32,047 bases of DNA from Kordiimonadales bacterium (GTDB lineage Bacteria; Pseudomonadota; Alphaproteobacteria; Sphingomonadales; Kordiimonadaceae), in the NCBI GenBank assembly GCA_015485385.1, contig WFTS01000056.1, forward strand, positions 1 through 32,047, given 5' to 3'. The translations under genes were made by a program, and so were the position numbers. The notes below the pieces were generated by a model, which had not been told where the DNA came from, searched no databases, and saw nothing but the letters and a program-made list of their open reading frames with translations. This document shows positions 23,201 to 31,244 of the stretch, one piece after another. Each line of letters begins with the position of its first letter. The first letter of the stretch is position 1.

Positions 23201-23692
23201 ATGAGTAATTCCACAAGCAATAGCCCCAATAAACTGATCGCCCTTGCCGCACTGATCGCTGCCGGTATCGGTGGATATTTTTATCTATCCGGTTCTGACG
23301 AAACCACCGCCTTTGTGCCGCGCCTTACGGCAGACAATCCAGAGGTTGTTGCTCGCGGCAAGAAAATTTACGCACAGACATGCGCAGCCTGTCACGGCAC
23401 CAAGCTAGAGGGCCAGCCGAATTGGCAGCGCCGCAATGCCTATGGCCGGATGCCCGCACCGCCGCATGATGCCACGGGCCACACATGGCACCACCCCGAT
23501 GAAACATTGTTTGCAACCACAAAATATGGTCCTGCCGCCATGACCGGATCAAACACCTACAAAAGCGACATGCCAGCCTATGAAGGCACGCTTACGGACC
23601 AAGAAATTATCGACGTATTATCCTATATAAAAAGCCGTTGGCCCGCACACATAAAAAGGCGCCGCGATGCCATGGTTGCCCCAAAAAATTAA
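23201..23692 (+). CDS. Membrane-anchored class I c-type cytochrome
   Basis: A 163-residue protein with an N-terminal membrane anchor or uncleaved signal (about residues 10-29). A single heme-binding domain follows: Cys61-Ala-Ala-Cys64-His65 in QTCAACHG binds heme covalently, and Met124 in SDMPAYEG is the likely sixth ligand. The end of the fold, TLTDQEIIDVLSYIKSRWP, is typical. HHPDETLFATTKYG in the middle is common in stand-alone small cytochromes near copper or oxidase genes. It would carry electrons in the periplasm, with the partner unknown. It is divergent from the aminotransferase (about 220 bases between starts). Upstream purines (AGGCCC) give only a weak ribosome binding site. Confidence 0.92.
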   Translation: MSNSTSNSPNKLIALAALIAAGIGGYFYLSGSDETTAFVPRLTADNPEVVARGKKIYAQTCAACHGTKLEGQPNWQRRNAYGRMPAPPHDATGHTWHHPDETLFATTKYGPAAMTGSNTYKSDMPAYEGTLTDQEIIDVLSYIKSRWPAHIKRRRDAMVAPKN

Positions 23693-23744
23693 CAGCTAGG
23701 CACCTGATATAAACTTAGAGGCTGTAGGAAAGACGCTTTGTCAA

Positions 23745-23897
23745 AGGAGGCTCTGCCGAAGGCCGCCCTGTCTTCTGTCTAAAGCGGCTCTGCCTAAGGT
23801 CACTCTGCTGTATAAGACGGCTCTGCCTCAAGCGGAACTGCTGTATAAGGCGGCTCTGCCTCAAGAGCAACTGCCTAAGACAGTGCCCTGCTTAAAG
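23745..23897 (+). repeat. Degenerate tandem repeat array with a 33-bp higher-order period
   Basis: The convergent gap between the cytochrome and the NTF2-like gene is filled with alternating units. A units (CGGCTCTGCCTCAAG type) start at 23785, 23818 and 23851. B units (CGGAACTGCTGTATAAGG type) start at 23799 and 23833, with a decayed one at 23866. The A-to-A distance is 33 bp in both cases. Looser copies flank them (23745-23784 and 23882-23897). One plus-strand frame is open across the array and would read as repeats like TALPQAELLYK, but it has no credible start or ribosome binding site. No known repeat family is recognised. Confidence 0.75.
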
Positions 23898-23913
23898 TGC
23901 CTGCCATATCTGG

Positions 23914-24576
23914 TTAACGGGTTTCGATCGGCCGTGAGGACCAATGCACATGATTGATACGCCATGCGCCGTCTAGCCAAATAAGGTTAAGTGTTTCAAC
24001 ATTATTGAAATTGCGTTTTTCCCCAGAAACCAAGAAGGTCAAGATCGAGCTGGTTACCACAACTGCGATGCCTTCATCTTCGATCGACTGCTGCAAAATA
24101 ACTTTGCGCTTTGCAGATTTTAACGTTGGTATTTCAGCCTTCAAGTGGGTGTTAAGATATAACTTCAGTGATGGCTCCATCAGGCCATTTTCAAAGATAG
24201 TCGCATCCTTAGCAAATCTGGTTTTCACAAAATTCAGATCGCCGCTATAGAGCGCAGTATGGAATATGTCGGCAAAATCTGAGGCTGACATCCGACCGTC
24301 AAGAGAGCGCTCATCCGCCACAGGAGCCAGTTTAACAGATTTACTATTCAGCTTATCCCCTTGCTGGTCCCTTGCGGCTGGCGATACCAAAGCAAGAGTA
24401 AAAGCAAAAACCACCGCAACCAAGCTTGCAGCTGCGGTGCCTTTGGCAACCATCAACCAATCTTGTTTGCGGCGATTTTTTAGTATGCTGAATAGGAGAA
24501 ACAAGATGGATGTCACTGCAAGTCCTGCTGCTGCATGCAAGGCTACAGCGTACCAATCTGTTCCAGTGACATCCAT
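23914..24576 (-). CDS. Two-TM membrane protein with a periplasmic NTF2-like (SnoaL/DUF4440-type) domain, last gene of the cus operon
   Basis: A 220-residue protein with hydrophobic segments at about residues 9-31 and 42-65. A linker follows, then an NTF2-like domain (about 100-217: DFADIFHTALYSGDLNFVKTRFAKDATIFENG, and ending LNLIWLDGAWRINHVHWSS). The closing W-R-I-N-H-V-H-W pattern is the usual last strand of SnoaL-like folds. The start lies 12 bases after the cusA stop, and its AGGAG ribosome binding site overlaps that stop, so it is part of the cusCBA transcript. Its domain resembles the C-terminal domain of the His-rich protein at 31245-32047. A periplasmic metal-handling or stress role is inferred only from context. 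Confidence 0.75.
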   Translation of the reverse strand: MDVTGTDWYAVALHAAAGLAVTSILFLLFSILKNRRKQDWLMVAKGTAAASLVAVVFAFTLALVSPAARDQQGDKLNSKSVKLAPVADERSLDGRMSASDFADIFHTALYSGDLNFVKTRFAKDATIFENGLMEPSLKLYLNTHLKAEIPTLKSAKRKVILQQSIEDEGIAVVVTSSILTFLVSGEKRNFNNVETLNLIWLDGAWRINHVHWSSRPIETR

Positions 24577-24588
24577 GTTCTATCGCTC

Positions 24589-27500
24589 CTAGTCTTTGGT
24601 TTTGCTACCTGTCGCAGCGACCTTTTTGACAAGGCCCCTTGATTTCCAGATCAAATATGCCGCAGGAATAACCAGCAAAGTAAGAATAGTAGCACTCACC
24701 ATACCGCCAACCATCGGCGTTGCAATTGGGCGCATAACCCCAGAGCCTGTCCCTGTGCCAAGCATAATCGGCAACAGGCCTGCGATAATCACCGCCACCG
24801 TCATGATGATGGGGCGAACACGCAACAAAGCACCGTTAATCACGGACTGTATCAGGTCATCTTTTGCTAGAACACGACCCTCTTTTTCCGCAGCGGTCTG
24901 CACATCCTCCCACGCATGATCCAGATAAACGATCATCAAAACACCAATTTCAACTGCCACACCGGCAAGCGCGATAAAGCCAACGCCCACCGCAACCGAC
25001 ATATTGTAATCCAGCAAATACAGAAGCCAAATCCCGCCCACCAAAGCAAGCGGCATGGTGCCCATAATGATCAAAACGGACGTGAGGTTTTTAAAGTTGA
25101 TATAAAGAAGCAACAAGATGATCACCAGCGTGACGGGAACCACCACACTGAGTTTCGCCTTGGCGCGTTCCATATATTCATATTGGCCAGACCATGAGAT
25201 CGAATACCCAGCTGGAAGCTTGATTTTTTCTTTCACTGTCTGCTGAGCCACTTTTACATAGCTCCCAATATCAACACCGGCAATATCAACATAAATCCAG
25301 CCGTTAAGCCGCGCGTTTTCACTGCGGATCACACCAGGGCCATTGCTGACATAAATATTTGCAACACGCCCAAGCGAAATTTGCTCCCCGCGCGGTGTGA
25401 CCACTGGCAGTTGACGCAGCCTTTCAAGCGAATCTCGGAAATCACGCGGATAGCGCAGGTTGACCGGATAACGTTCCAGCCCTTCCACGCTTTCCGTCAC
25501 CGCCATACCACCAATAGCCGTGCGGATAACATCCTGCACATCGGCAATATTTAAGCCGTAACGGGCCGCCTTTTCCCGATCAATATCAGCATTAACATAC
25601 CGGCCACCGGTAACCCGTTCTGCGTAAACAGAGGCCGTTCCTGGCACATCTCGCATCACGGCTTCTATCTGCTGGCCAACTTCGTTAATCACCTTCAGGC
25701 TTGGGCCAGCCACCTTGATGCCAACCGGGGTTTTAATGCCCGTTGCCAGCATATCAATGCGGTTTTTGATCGGCATGATCCAAACATTTGTCAGGCTTGG
25801 CACATTCACAAGCGCGTTCAGCTCTTGCTTCAGCTTTTCGGTGGTCATGCCTTCACGCCATTCAGATTTTGGCTTCAATTGAATAGTGGTTTCCACCATT
25901 GTCAACGGTGCCGGATCAGTGGCGCTATCTGCCCTGCCCGCCTTACCGTAGACAGTTTTCACCTCTGGTATGGTTTTGATCAGCTTGTTGGTTTGCTGTA
26001 CCAGTTGCGCAACCTTACCCGCCGAAATGGCAGGATAAGCACTTGGCATATAGAGCAAGTCCCCTTCGTCCAAATCAGGCATAAACTCGCTACCAATTCT
26101 TCCCAGCGGAAAGGCTGCGCTGGCCATAATCAGGAAGGTAAGCGCGATCATGCTTTTTGGGTGGCGAAGCGCCGAGTTTAAGAACGGTTTGTAAACAGCC
26201 ATCAAACCACGATTGATCGGGTTTTTATGCTCAGGCACGATTTTTCCGCGAATAAAATACCCCATCAAAACCGGTACAATGGTAATGGAAAGCCCGGCTG
26301 CCGCTGCCATAGCAAAGGTTTTAGTGAAGGCAAGCGGATGAAACAGCCGCCCTTCTTGCGCTTCAAGTGCAAAGATCGGCACAAAGCTAAGGGTGATGAT
26401 CAATAGCGAGAAAAACAGCGGTGGGCCAACCTCAACAGCAGCTTTCGCCACAATTTCCCACCGGTTTTCAGAGGTAATCTCCTCTGCCTCCATATGTTTA
26501 TGGAAGTTCTCAATCATAACAATTGTGGCGTCCACCATTGCGCCAATCGCAATCGCGATGCCCCCAAGTGACATGATGTTCGCATTCACACCTTGGCTGT
26601 TCATCACCACAATGGCGGCAAGAATACCAACCGGCAAACTGAGAACAACCACAAGCGACGAGCGCAAGTGAAAGAGGAAAATTGCGCAGACAACCGCCAC
26701 AACCAAGAACTCTTCGATAAGCTTTTCTTTAAGCGTATCAACGGCTCGCTCAATCAAGGCGGAACGATCATAAGTGGTGACAACTTCAACACCTTCGGGC
26801 AAACTATCCTGAAGGATTTCAAGCTTTTCTTTCACCAAATCGATGGTTTTCATGGCGTTTTCGCCGAACCGCATGATGATAACGCCGCCAACAGCTTCGC
26901 CTTCACCGTTCAGTTCGCCAATCCCGCGCCTCAATTCAGGCCCAATGCGGATATCTGCTATATCCTTTAGTAAAATCGGCGTGCCATTTTCGGCCAGCCC
27001 TATCGGGATTTGTCGCAGATCATCCATATCATCAATATAGCCGGTTGCCCGCACCATATATTCGGCTTCAGCCATTTCAATCACACGACCACCGGTTTCT
27101 TGGTTGCCGCGCTGAATGGCCATTTTAACCTTCTGTATCGGAATATTGTAGGCCCGCAAACGGTTTGGGTTCACAACCACCTGATACTGTTTAACCATGC
27201 CGCCAATGGTGGCCACTTCCGAGACACCGTCCACAGTTTGCAGCTCGTACTTTAAGAACCAGTCTTGAATACTGCGAAGCTGCGAAAGATCGTGCCCACC
27301 AGTTCTATCAACAAGTGCATACTGGTAAATCCAGCCAACACCTGTGGCATCAGGGCCCAGCGCGGGACGTGCGCCCGCAGGCAAGGTCGGAGCCACTTGA
27401 CTTAGATATTCCAGCACCCGTGAGCGCGCCCAGTAAAGATCTGTACCATCTTCGAAGATGATATAGACAAAGCTATCGTTAAAGAAACTATAGCCCCGAA

Positions 27501-27744
27501 CTGTGGTTGCCCCCGGCACCGAGAGCATAGCCGTAGTAAGAGGGTAAGTGACCTGATCTTCCACCACTTGCGGGGCTTGGCCCGGATAGGTGGTTTTAAT
27601 GATCACCTGAACGTCTGACAGATCAGGAATGGCATCGAGCGGCGTTTTACTTAGGGAAAACACCCCCCAAGCCGCGAACAATAGGGTAAATATGACAACC
27701 AAGAAGCGGTTGACGATTGACCACCGAATGATATTAGCAATCAT
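24589..27744 (-). CDS. cusA: CusA-like heavy-metal (Cu+/Ag+) RND efflux pump
   Basis: A 1051-residue inner-membrane proton-driven RND pump of the HME class, with 12 TM helices expected. The TM4 proton-relay pattern is intact: Asp405 and Glu412 in GAMVDATIVMIEN. The methionine triad that binds Cu(I)/Ag(I) in E. coli CusA is present in the same contexts: Met566 (DLLYMPS), Met616 (PLTMVETT) and Met665 (RIDMLATG). This argues for copper or silver rather than Zn/Co/Cd as the substrate. GGAGG precedes the ATG, and cusB ends 15 bases upstream. It forms a tripartite efflux complex with the cusB and cusC products. Confidence 0.95.
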   Translation of the reverse strand: MIANIIRWSIVNRFLVVIFTLLFAAWGVFSLSKTPLDAIPDLSDVQVIIKTTYPGQAPQVVEDQVTYPLTTAMLSVPGATTVRGYSFFNDSFVYIIFEDGTDLYWARSRVLEYLSQVAPTLPAGARPALGPDATGVGWIYQYALVDRTGGHDLSQLRSIQDWFLKYELQTVDGVSEVATIGGMVKQYQVVVNPNRLRAYNIPIQKVKMAIQRGNQETGGRVIEMAEAEYMVRATGYIDDMDDLRQIPIGLAENGTPILLKDIADIRIGPELRRGIGELNGEGEAVGGVIIMRFGENAMKTIDLVKEKLEILQDSLPEGVEVVTTYDRSALIERAVDTLKEKLIEEFLVVAVVCAIFLFHLRSSLVVVLSLPVGILAAIVVMNSQGVNANIMSLGGIAIAIGAMVDATIVMIENFHKHMEAEEITSENRWEIVAKAAVEVGPPLFFSLLIITLSFVPIFALEAQEGRLFHPLAFTKTFAMAAAAGLSITIVPVLMGYFIRGKIVPEHKNPINRGLMAVYKPFLNSALRHPKSMIALTFLIMASAAFPLGRIGSEFMPDLDEGDLLYMPSAYPAISAGKVAQLVQQTNKLIKTIPEVKTVYGKAGRADSATDPAPLTMVETTIQLKPKSEWREGMTTEKLKQELNALVNVPSLTNVWIMPIKNRIDMLATGIKTPVGIKVAGPSLKVINEVGQQIEAVMRDVPGTASVYAERVTGGRYVNADIDREKAARYGLNIADVQDVIRTAIGGMAVTESVEGLERYPVNLRYPRDFRDSLERLRQLPVVTPRGEQISLGRVANIYVSNGPGVIRSENARLNGWIYVDIAGVDIGSYVKVAQQTVKEKIKLPAGYSISWSGQYEYMERAKAKLSVVVPVTLVIILLLLYINFKNLTSVLIIMGTMPLALVGGIWLLYLLDYNMSVAVGVGFIALAGVAVEIGVLMIVYLDHAWEDVQTAAEKEGRVLAKDDLIQSVINGALLRVRPIIMTVAVIIAGLLPIMLGTGTGSGVMRPIATPMVGGMVSATILTLLVIPAAYLIWKSRGLVKKVAATGSKTKD

Positions 27745-27759
27745 TGGAACCTCCGCTTT

Positions 27760-29244
27760 CTATAGTTTGCTGATACGAATGATGAGAAGTTTACCGTTTT
27801 CATCTTTGCGAAGCTCAAAATTCACGGCATCGCCTGTATCAAACTCTGAGAGGTCCACATCACTTGTTGCGGAAAATCCCATTGTCATCGCAGCCCATCC
27901 GAGGCTTTCAATCGCCTCATGCTTGATTTTGACCATCCCGCTATCGCTGATCGACTGAATAACGCCTGTGCCTTTATGAACTTGTGGGTCTGCCGCTGGT
28001 TTTGGCATATCCATGTCGCTCATATCATTAGATCCGGCGTCCAATAACCGCAAAAGCGCGCTGTTGATACTGGCCTCTGAATCAAGCAGGAACTGGCCTG
28101 ATGTCACCACAACCTCACCCGCATCAAGACCGCGTTTAATTTCCACGCGGTCCCCGGCCTCGCGGCCTGCAACAACCTCAGCGGGGCGGTATTTCCCATC
28201 ACCAAGTGCTATGACCACACGGTCCACTTTACCCGTACGGATAAGGGCTTCGCGTGGGATAGAGACAATATTATGCAGTGGCGACGCACCGATGTTTATT
28301 TCGCCGTACATGTTAGGTTTCAAACGACCATCAGCATTAGAAAACGCGAGACGCACTTTGACAGTACGGCTAATGGGATCAACGATTGGATAGACATAAT
28401 CGACTGCACCAACCCAATTTTCACCCGGCAAGAACGGCAAGGTCATGCTCGCCATTTGGCCTTCTTTCACCCAGTCAGACTGGCCTTCAAAGACATCAAC
28501 CTGCACCCAAACCTCGTTTAGGTCAGCCAGAGAAAATACGGTTTTACTTGGTGTCACATACATGCCTTCGCCCACAGGGAGCGCAGTGATAACACCTGCT
28601 TGCGGCGCACGCACTTCGATCAGTTGCTTTACTTTACCGCTTTTTGCCAGCGCATTAATTTGGTGATCCACCATGCCAAGCGCCTTTAGTCTCTCGCGTG
28701 ATGCGGTCGATAAAGACGACTGCTTGAGCCGCAGTGCCTGTAAAAATTCTGCCTGTGCATTCACCAATTCTGGTGAATATAATTCAAAAATTAGCTCGTC
28801 TTTTTTAACGGTTTCGCCAACGGTTTTACGGTAGAGCTTTTCGATCCAGCCAGCTGTACGCACATGTACATGCGCGGCGCGTTCTTCATCAACCGCGATA
28901 AAGCCAACCGTTGATATTTCGCGTGAAAGATCTGACCGTATGGCGCGTTCAGTACGCACACCAATGTTATTGACAACAGCACCGCTGATTTTCAAAGCGT
29001 TCGGATCATCATTGCCTGCGGCTTCATCCGCATAAACAGGGATAAGATCCATGCCCATTGGTGATTTCCCCGGCTTGTCGCTTCGAAAGCTTTTGTCCAT
29101 CGGGGCTTTATAATAAAGGATTTCACGTTCAGCAGGGCTACCGCCGCCTGAGCTTGCTGCTTGATCACCAGCAGGCGCAAACATGTAACCTATGCCTGCG
29201 CCAACTGCGAGGGCAACCAGTGTGGGGAGGATATATTTACGCAT
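27760..29244 (-). CDS. cusB: CusB-like periplasmic adaptor with a fused C-terminal CusF-like domain
   Basis: A 494-residue membrane-fusion protein linking CusA to CusC. An N-terminal hydrophobic anchor is followed by a heavy-metal-binding segment (YYKAPMDKSFRSDKPGKSPMGMDLIP, Met-rich) and the HlyD-type core: barrel-sandwich hybrid (HVRTAGWIEKLYRKTVGETVKKDE), helical hairpin and beta-barrel. Residues about 423-494 form a CusF-like fold. His442, Trp450, Met453 and Met455 (KHEAIESLGWAAMTM) have exactly the spacing of the Cu(I)/Ag(I) ligands of E. coli CusF (His36, Trp44, Met47, Met49). CusF is a separate protein in E. coli, so the chaperone is built in here. The start at 29244 overlaps the cusC stop by eight bases; a TTG at 29259 is also in frame. 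Confidence 0.93.
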   Translation of the reverse strand: MRKYILPTLVALAVGAGIGYMFAPAGDQAASSGGGSPAEREILYYKAPMDKSFRSDKPGKSPMGMDLIPVYADEAAGNDDPNALKISGAVVNNIGVRTERAIRSDLSREISTVGFIAVDEERAAHVHVRTAGWIEKLYRKTVGETVKKDELIFELYSPELVNAQAEFLQALRLKQSSLSTASRERLKALGMVDHQINALAKSGKVKQLIEVRAPQAGVITALPVGEGMYVTPSKTVFSLADLNEVWVQVDVFEGQSDWVKEGQMASMTLPFLPGENWVGAVDYVYPIVDPISRTVKVRLAFSNADGRLKPNMYGEINIGASPLHNIVSIPREALIRTGKVDRVVIALGDGKYRPAEVVAGREAGDRVEIKRGLDAGEVVVTSGQFLLDSEASINSALLRLLDAGSNDMSDMDMPKPAADPQVHKGTGVIQSISDSGMVKIKHEAIESLGWAAMTMGFSATSDVDLSEFDTGDAVNFELRKDENGKLLIIRISKL

Positions 29245-30532
29245 CGTCTTCACCTTCAAGGAATAAGAGTTGTGATTGGGCTTTCAACCGATTTGTCTGT
29301 AGCCGCAATAATTTAAGTTCCGCGTCCAATTCGCCGAGGCGGGAACGGATAAGCTCTGGAAAATCTGAAACACCGCTTTGATAGGAACTAAGCGTTGCTT
29401 GTGTGGTGTCTTTCGCGCGCGCTAAAACAACAGTTTGATATAAAGATACTCTTTCTTTTAGACGTTCCCAATCAGCCCGGAACACCTGCAATTTTTTGCG
29501 CAAATCCAAAAGGACAGTATCCCGTGACAGACGGGACGCTTGACGGACTTTTTTGGCAGCTTGTAATTGCTTGTCTTGGCGTTTCCCTGTGAACAGCGGC
29601 ACATCCATAGTGACACCCACAGAGGCAAAATCGGCCCGGTCACTGCCGCGTGCGCCGTAATCAACGCTCACCGCATAGCCGGGTTTATATTGTTCCCCCG
29701 CGATCGAAACATCCCGGTCAGCAATATCAATTTTAGTGGAAAAAATCTTGGCCGCAGGGTGCTGTACAAGAGTATCAATAACCACCGTCAGATCGCTGGG
29801 ATGCTTTAAGGCCGGAAGGCTATCGGGCAACATATTTGTATAGGCTATGCTTCCGATCCTGCGTGCCAATTTAGCCCGCTGAACCTCAGCTTGCCGGTCA
29901 AGTTCTACCAAACGATCGTCCAAAAGGCTCAGCTCTAGCTCGGCCCGGAGTACGTCCTGCGTGGTTTGTCGGCCTGTAGCATAGATGGCTTGAATGACCT
30001 CGATCAGCTCTGCAACCGCTTGCCGGCTTTCAGAAACTTTACGACTAGCCTGAAGATTATACTGTAATTCCAGCCATGTCAGGCGCGTGTCCAATACCAC
30101 ATTGCGAACACGCAGTTCATACTTGAAGCGTTCACCGCTGGCCTGATCTTGCCGCTTGGCGCGCTTTAACTTTAGCGTGTCACCTTTTGGGAAAGCTTGG
30201 CTAACACCCAGCTTGAGCTGGGTCATCGGTTCCTGCGTGTAACTGAAGTTCCGCGTAGGCCAGTTGGCAAAGCTCATACGCATCTTAGGATCGGCCAATT
30301 GTGCATCCGCAACTGCGCGGGCCTCAAAAGACGCGGCCATTTCACCGGGCTGCAACAGATAGGGATCATCAGACGCAAGCGCAAGCTCCACCGCCTTATC
30401 CAGCGAGAGCAGGCCTTGGGCCTTTGTCGCTTCTGGTGCATCCGCAATATTCATAGTACCGTTAGCACCAAGTGCAGCGGCCGGACTGGTAGCCAGCAAA
30501 ATAGCAAGCGTAACCGTCGAAAATTTAGACAT
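29237..30532 (-). CDS. cusC: TolC-family outer membrane efflux protein of the cus system
   Basis: A 431-residue outer-membrane channel subunit. It has a signal peptide (about residues 1-23, ending AALGANG). The two-fold TolC pattern follows: LSLDKAVELALASDDPYL and ADPKMRMSFANWP in the first half, and PGYAVSVDYGARG, MDVPLFTGKRQDKQL and YQSGVSDFPELI in the second, with long helical coiled-coil stretches between. No lipoprotein Cys is seen at the signal cleavage site, unlike E. coli CusC, so it may not be lipidated. GAGGT lies seven bases before the ATG. It precedes cusB with an eight-base overlap (ATGCGTAA). Confidence 0.9.
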   Translation of the reverse strand: MSKFSTVTLAILLATSPAAALGANGTMNIADAPEATKAQGLLSLDKAVELALASDDPYLLQPGEMAASFEARAVADAQLADPKMRMSFANWPTRNFSYTQEPMTQLKLGVSQAFPKGDTLKLKRAKRQDQASGERFKYELRVRNVVLDTRLTWLELQYNLQASRKVSESRQAVAELIEVIQAIYATGRQTTQDVLRAELELSLLDDRLVELDRQAEVQRAKLARRIGSIAYTNMLPDSLPALKHPSDLTVVIDTLVQHPAAKIFSTKIDIADRDVSIAGEQYKPGYAVSVDYGARGSDRADFASVGVTMDVPLFTGKRQDKQLQAAKKVRQASRLSRDTVLLDLRKKLQVFRADWERLKERVSLYQTVVLARAKDTTQATLSSYQSGVSDFPELIRSRLGELDAELKLLRLQTNRLKAQSQLLFLEGEDDA

Positions 30533-30566
30533 TTGAATACCTCAATATATCGGAAAACTAGGCAAC

Positions 30567-30621
30567 GACAGGCGCATTAGGCCTGTCTGCTTGGGCCAAG
30601 TCAATGCAATTGCATTGGCCC
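30567..30621 (-). promoter_or_regulatory. Two adjacent stem-loops between the Cys-rich gene and cusC
   Basis: GACAGGC (30567-30573) and GCCTGTC (30581-30587) form a perfect 7-bp stem with a seven-base loop. GGGCCAA (30593-30599) and TTGGCCC (30615-30621) form a second perfect 7-bp stem enclosing an internal palindrome. Neither has a clean T tract on the minus strand. They may modulate read-through or mRNA processing between the first gene and the pump genes. Confidence 0.5.
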
Positions 30622-30627
30622 TAAATT

Positions 30628-31029
30628 TTAGCTGGTTCGCGGAGGAGGCGTATTGAGACAATCTGCCGCCGAGGCCCCGGACACGCTGGCAAGCATAAGG
30701 TGTTGCGCTGGCTTAGCCCAGTCCGCTGGAAACGCCAGATCTGGTAAGGCCATGCTTGAGGCTGCAACATTACCACAACATGCAATATCACACGCCGTAT
30801 CTGTCGGCATATTCGCAAGAAACGTATCCGAAGAATGATCCTGAGTGTCAGCCCCGCTGATATGCTGATAATGCGATACCAAGTCCTGCGACATATAGCG
30901 GCTGATAGAGGCTGACATATCTGGGCAGCACACATGGGCATCCGACGCAGCCGCAATGGGTGTCATGAACAAAACCATGATTGTTAAAGCGGCGATTGCC
31001 CAACGATTTATGTCACGAATGATTCGCAT
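30628..31029 (-). CDS. Small exported Cys/His/Met-rich protein at the head of the cus operon
   Basis: A 133-residue protein with a signal peptide (about residues 1-28, ...VLFMTPIAAASDA). The mature part has potential soft-metal ligands: His32, Cys34 and Cys35 (HVCCPDM), His53, His56 and His65, Cys80, Cys84 and Cys85 (ACDIACCG) and Cys123. It ends in TPPPRTS; a Pro-Pro-Arg tail recalls CopL/DUF2946-type small proteins found next to copper genes, but the match is too loose to name it. It is the first gene behind the MerR-type promoter and is followed by cusC after 95 bases. No ribosome binding site precedes its ATG, which sits at the predicted transcription start. A periplasmic copper-binding or sensing role is inferred. 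Confidence 0.7.
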   Translation of the reverse strand: MRIIRDINRWAIAALTIMVLFMTPIAAASDAHVCCPDMSASISRYMSQDLVSHYQHISGADTQDHSSDTFLANMPTDTACDIACCGNVAASSMALPDLAFPADWAKPAQHLMLASVSGASAADCLNTPPPRTS

Positions 31030-31036
31030 GGTTCAT

Positions 31037-31067
31037 AATATAGGGCCGGACCATACTACAGGGTCAA
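31037..31067 (-). promoter_or_regulatory. MerR/CueR-type promoter of the cus operon (19-bp spacer)
   Basis: On the minus strand a -35 TTGACC (31062-31067) and a -10 TATATT (31037-31042) are separated by 19 bp, the over-long spacer typical of promoters activated by MerR-family metal sensors. The spacer begins with CTGTAGTA, so the left side reads ACCCTGTAG, like the left half-site of several metal-responsive MerR operators. The right half-site is poorly conserved. The predicted start of transcription is at or one base before the ATG at 31029. No MerR-family gene is in the window. Confidence 0.6.
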
Positions 31068-31185
31068 GCGTCGAAAGTGTCGCACCTCCAGATAGCCCAA
31101 AATACCTTTGTTTATGGTGAAATTTAGCCATTTTAATCCTTGTCACCCTTTGGTGATCTGGCCAAAATACGAGGGGTGAAAAGCA

Positions 31186-31214
31186 GGTGCTCCAGACTTT
31201 TCATCCAGAGCACC
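31186..31214 (-). terminator. Possible terminator hairpin of the His-rich protein gene
   Basis: GGTGCTC (31186-31192) and GAGCACC (31208-31214) form a 7-bp perfect stem with a 15-base loop, 31 bases past the stop codon. On the minus strand the sequence after it contains a short TTTT rather than a long T run, so termination efficiency is uncertain. Confidence 0.4.
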
Positions 31215-31244
31215 AAACTTTCCAGCCGATGAAACAGCGAGGTT

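Noticed and set aside
22981-23229. N-terminal extension of the aminotransferase to 23229 (or a start at 23001)
   Set aside because: The extra residues have no family similarity, would overlap the cytochrome gene start and its promoter region, and the ATG at 22980 has a proper GGAG site directly before the conserved N terminus.
23745-23897. CRISPR array
   Set aside because: Units are imperfect, directly adjacent, and have no unique spacers; there are no cas genes in the window.
23770-23965. Plus-strand repeat-protein ORF over the 33-bp array
   Set aside because: The frame is open but lacks an ATG/GTG with a ribosome binding site, and its 3' part overlaps the end of a real minus-strand gene; it is kept only as a finding about the repeat.
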